This document shows positions 5,169 to 6,075 of a stretch of 6,075 nucleotides of DNA, one piece after another. The notes under the pieces were generated by a model, which was not told the DNA's origin, made no database searches, and saw only the letters and a program-made list of their open reading frames with translations. Position numbers and translations under genes: made by a program. Source of the stretch: Helicobacteraceae bacterium (GTDB taxonomy: Bacteria; Campylobacterota; Campylobacteria; Campylobacterales; Sulfurimonadaceae); NCBI GenBank assembly GCA_027061425.1, contig JALSUN010000129.1, positions 1 to 6,075 on the forward strand, given 5' to 3'. Positions within the stretch are counted from its first letter, which is position 1, and each line of letters opens with the position of its first letter.

Positions 5169-5521
5169 TTACTGAACTCACAGATGAAACTTACAGTGAA
5201 CTTGTTGCCAACAGTGACAAAGCTATATTTATAGATTTTTACTCCCCGATGTGCGGTCCTTGTCAAGAGGTTCTTGCCAACCTGCCTCACATCGATAATT
5301 TTTTTAAAGATGAGGCTATTGTGGCCAAGGTCGATGTTACTCAGAACCCAAAACTGGCCAAAAAGTATGAGATCGGGTCTGTCCCATTTTGCGTGAGTAT
5401 CGGAGCTAAAGATAAAATGGTCAAAGATTATGAGCTGGGGTCTGCTTCAGTGGATCGTTATATCAAGATGGTACAAAAAGCACAGGGAAAAGGTTTTTTT
5501 GCCCGTCTCTTTGGAAAGTAA
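5165..5521 (+). CDS. Thioredoxin-like protein with MCGPC active site
   Basis: The 118-residue product is a single thioredoxin domain, a cytosolic thiol-disulfide reductase or exchange protein. The redox motif is CGPC (Cys30, Cys33) in SPMCGPCQ; the Trp normally before the first Cys is Met29. The buried acid of the family is present (Asp24 in IDFYS). The cis-Pro is Pro74 in GSVPF, with Phe in place of the usual Thr, and an additional Cys at 76. Thr59 and Asp57 in KVDVTQNP match the central strand. Residues 108-118 form a short basic/aromatic tail (GKGFFARLFGK) beyond the normal end. AAGGA (5155-5159) lies 5 bases before the ATG, inside the permease gene, and the ATGA overlap makes translation coupling likely. 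Why a permease and a thioredoxin are coupled is unclear. The altered residues suggest a specialised rather than the main thioredoxin. Confidence 0.88.
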   Translation: MITELTDETYSELVANSDKAIFIDFYSPMCGPCQEVLANLPHIDNFFKDEAIVAKVDVTQNPKLAKKYEIGSVPFCVSIGAKDKMVKDYELGSASVDRYIKMVQKAQGKGFFARLFGK

Positions 5522-5524
5522 CAC

Positions 5525-5956
5525 TTAACTTCTTGCAAACTGAAACAGATAAAGTATCAGAGCGTAACGCCCTATTCGCAATCCTCCAGCGATAAGCAAA
5601 AAGGTCCAAAAATTTAAACGTGCAACGCCAGCAGCTAAGGTAACAGGGTCTCCTATAATAGGAAGCGGCGTCAAAATCAGTGCCCAGACACCATACTTAT
5701 GACTAAAACCCAGTGCTTTTCTTCCGCTTGAAGAAGCTTCAAGTTTCGTATGAAACCGCTCTCGTAACCAACGTCCTAAAACATAGTTCAAGATGATGGC
5801 AAGTACATTGCCTAAAGAGGCCACCCCAAAAGCGAGACCTTCAGACATCCCTCCATAAAGCGCCCCTACAAATGCAGCCTCCGAAGAGAAGGGAAGTATG
5901 GTGGCCGCTAAAAAGGCCAGAACAAAAAGCCCAAAGGCACCATAGCTCTCTACCAT
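5525..5956 (-). CDS. YqaA-like (DedA/SNARE-associated, VTT) membrane protein
   Basis: The 143-residue product is a small inner-membrane protein of the YqaA branch of the DedA/VTT superfamily, whose wider members are linked to lipid carrier transport; the role of this branch is not settled. Family motifs include ATILPFSSEAAFVGAL (18-33), ASLGNVLAIILNYVLGRW (46-63), and PLPIIGDPVTLAAG (97-110), followed by LIAGGLRIGRYALIL (121-135). Hydrophobic segments lie at about 5-35, 42-61, 88-110 and 114-138; the first and third carry re-entrant-like Pro motifs. The ATG at 5956 directly follows the previous gene's stop (TAA 5965-5963) by 6 bases, with no clear ribosome site, so re-initiation from the upstream gene is likely. 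Its stop is 3 bases from the thioredoxin stop on the opposite strand. Confidence 0.85.
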   Translation of the reverse strand: MVESYGAFGLFVLAFLAATILPFSSEAAFVGALYGGMSEGLAFGVASLGNVLAIILNYVLGRWLRERFHTKLEASSSGRKALGFSHKYGVWALILTPLPIIGDPVTLAAGVARLNFWTFLLIAGGLRIGRYALILYLFQFARS

Positions 5957-5962
5957 AAAATG

Positions 5963-6075
5963 TTATGCGAAGTTTTTAATGTTCTCTATCACCATAGCCA
6001 CAAGCTTATCGCGTGCCTCTACCGAAGCCCAAGCAATATGTGGTGTGATGTAGAGACGCTCTTGATGTTTGACAT
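5963..6075 (-). CDS. C-terminal 36 residues of a D-2-hydroxyacid dehydrogenase
   Basis: The gene runs off the right edge; the first whole codon is at 6073-6071 and TAA at 5965-5963. The fragment contains ITPHIAWASVEAR, the conserved segment around the catalytic His of NAD-dependent D-2-hydroxyacid dehydrogenases (His12 of the fragment; TPHIAW/ATxEAR is the family form), followed by a last helix ending in IENIKNFA. Glycerate (hydroxypyruvate) or lactate dehydrogenase are both possible; the ending resembles glycerate dehydrogenase-type proteins most. It is 6 bases upstream of the YqaA-like gene and probably co-transcribed with it. Confidence 0.8.
   Translation of the reverse strand, partial: VKHQERLYITPHIAWASVEARDKLVAMVIENIKNFA

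Noticed and set aside
5944..5965. Frameshift joining the dehydrogenase and the YqaA-like gene
   Set aside because: The dehydrogenase ends naturally after its last helix and the membrane protein starts with a complete first family motif; a 6-base gap is normal operon spacing.

Overview
The window most likely comes from a Campylobacterota chromosome (Sulfurimonas/Sulfurovum-like). This is inferred from protein style: a YajQ homologue, a soluble-looking SdhA/SdhB pair, an AEC permease, a short thioredoxin and a YqaA-type membrane protein. Genes are tightly packed with ATGA overlaps, and the promoters I can see have a good -10 box but no clear -35 box. No rRNA, tRNA, transposase, phage gene or CRISPR array is visible. 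The organism assignment is inference; no database was searched.

Left part (1-1465, + strand): the 3' end of a gene whose product ends in a four-cysteine zinc-ribbon-like motif and an Arg-rich tail; then an extended -10 promoter inside a small inverted repeat; then yajQ; then, 12 bases later, an unrecognised gene for a small protein with an N-terminal helix-turn-helix and a coiled coil.

Centre (1510-3836, - strand): a translationally coupled two-gene unit for the flavoprotein and iron-sulfur subunits of a succinate dehydrogenase/fumarate reductase. No membrane-anchor gene lies next to it. The flavoprotein keeps the dicarboxylate-site residues but has Gln where the FAD-linking His normally is. 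The iron-sulfur subunit has an extra Cys in its last cluster motif, which suggests a 4Fe-4S centre in place of the classical 3Fe-4S. The pair therefore looks like an atypical, perhaps cytoplasmic, fumarate reductase-like enzyme, which would suit a reductive TCA cycle, though this is not shown by the window.

Divergent intergenic region (3837-4247, 411 bases): no credible gene but dense structure. It holds a perfect 24-base inverted repeat made of two REP/dRS3-like palindromes with a third hairpin between them. This is followed by a cluster of ~96-base-period repeats: conserved blocks separated by unrelated 40-41 base inserts. One stem in these blocks shows a compensatory base-pair change between copies.

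Right part (4248-6075): an AEC-family permease whose -10 box sits so close to its ATG that the mRNA should be leaderless, overlapped by a thioredoxin gene. Three bases after the thioredoxin stop comes the end of a convergent - strand unit, made of a YqaA/DedA-like membrane protein gene preceded by the 3' end of a D-2-hydroxyacid dehydrogenase gene that runs off the window.

The most noteworthy items are the atypical anchorless SdhAB pair and the structured repeat cluster upstream of it. I see no complete, clearly new multi-gene system.
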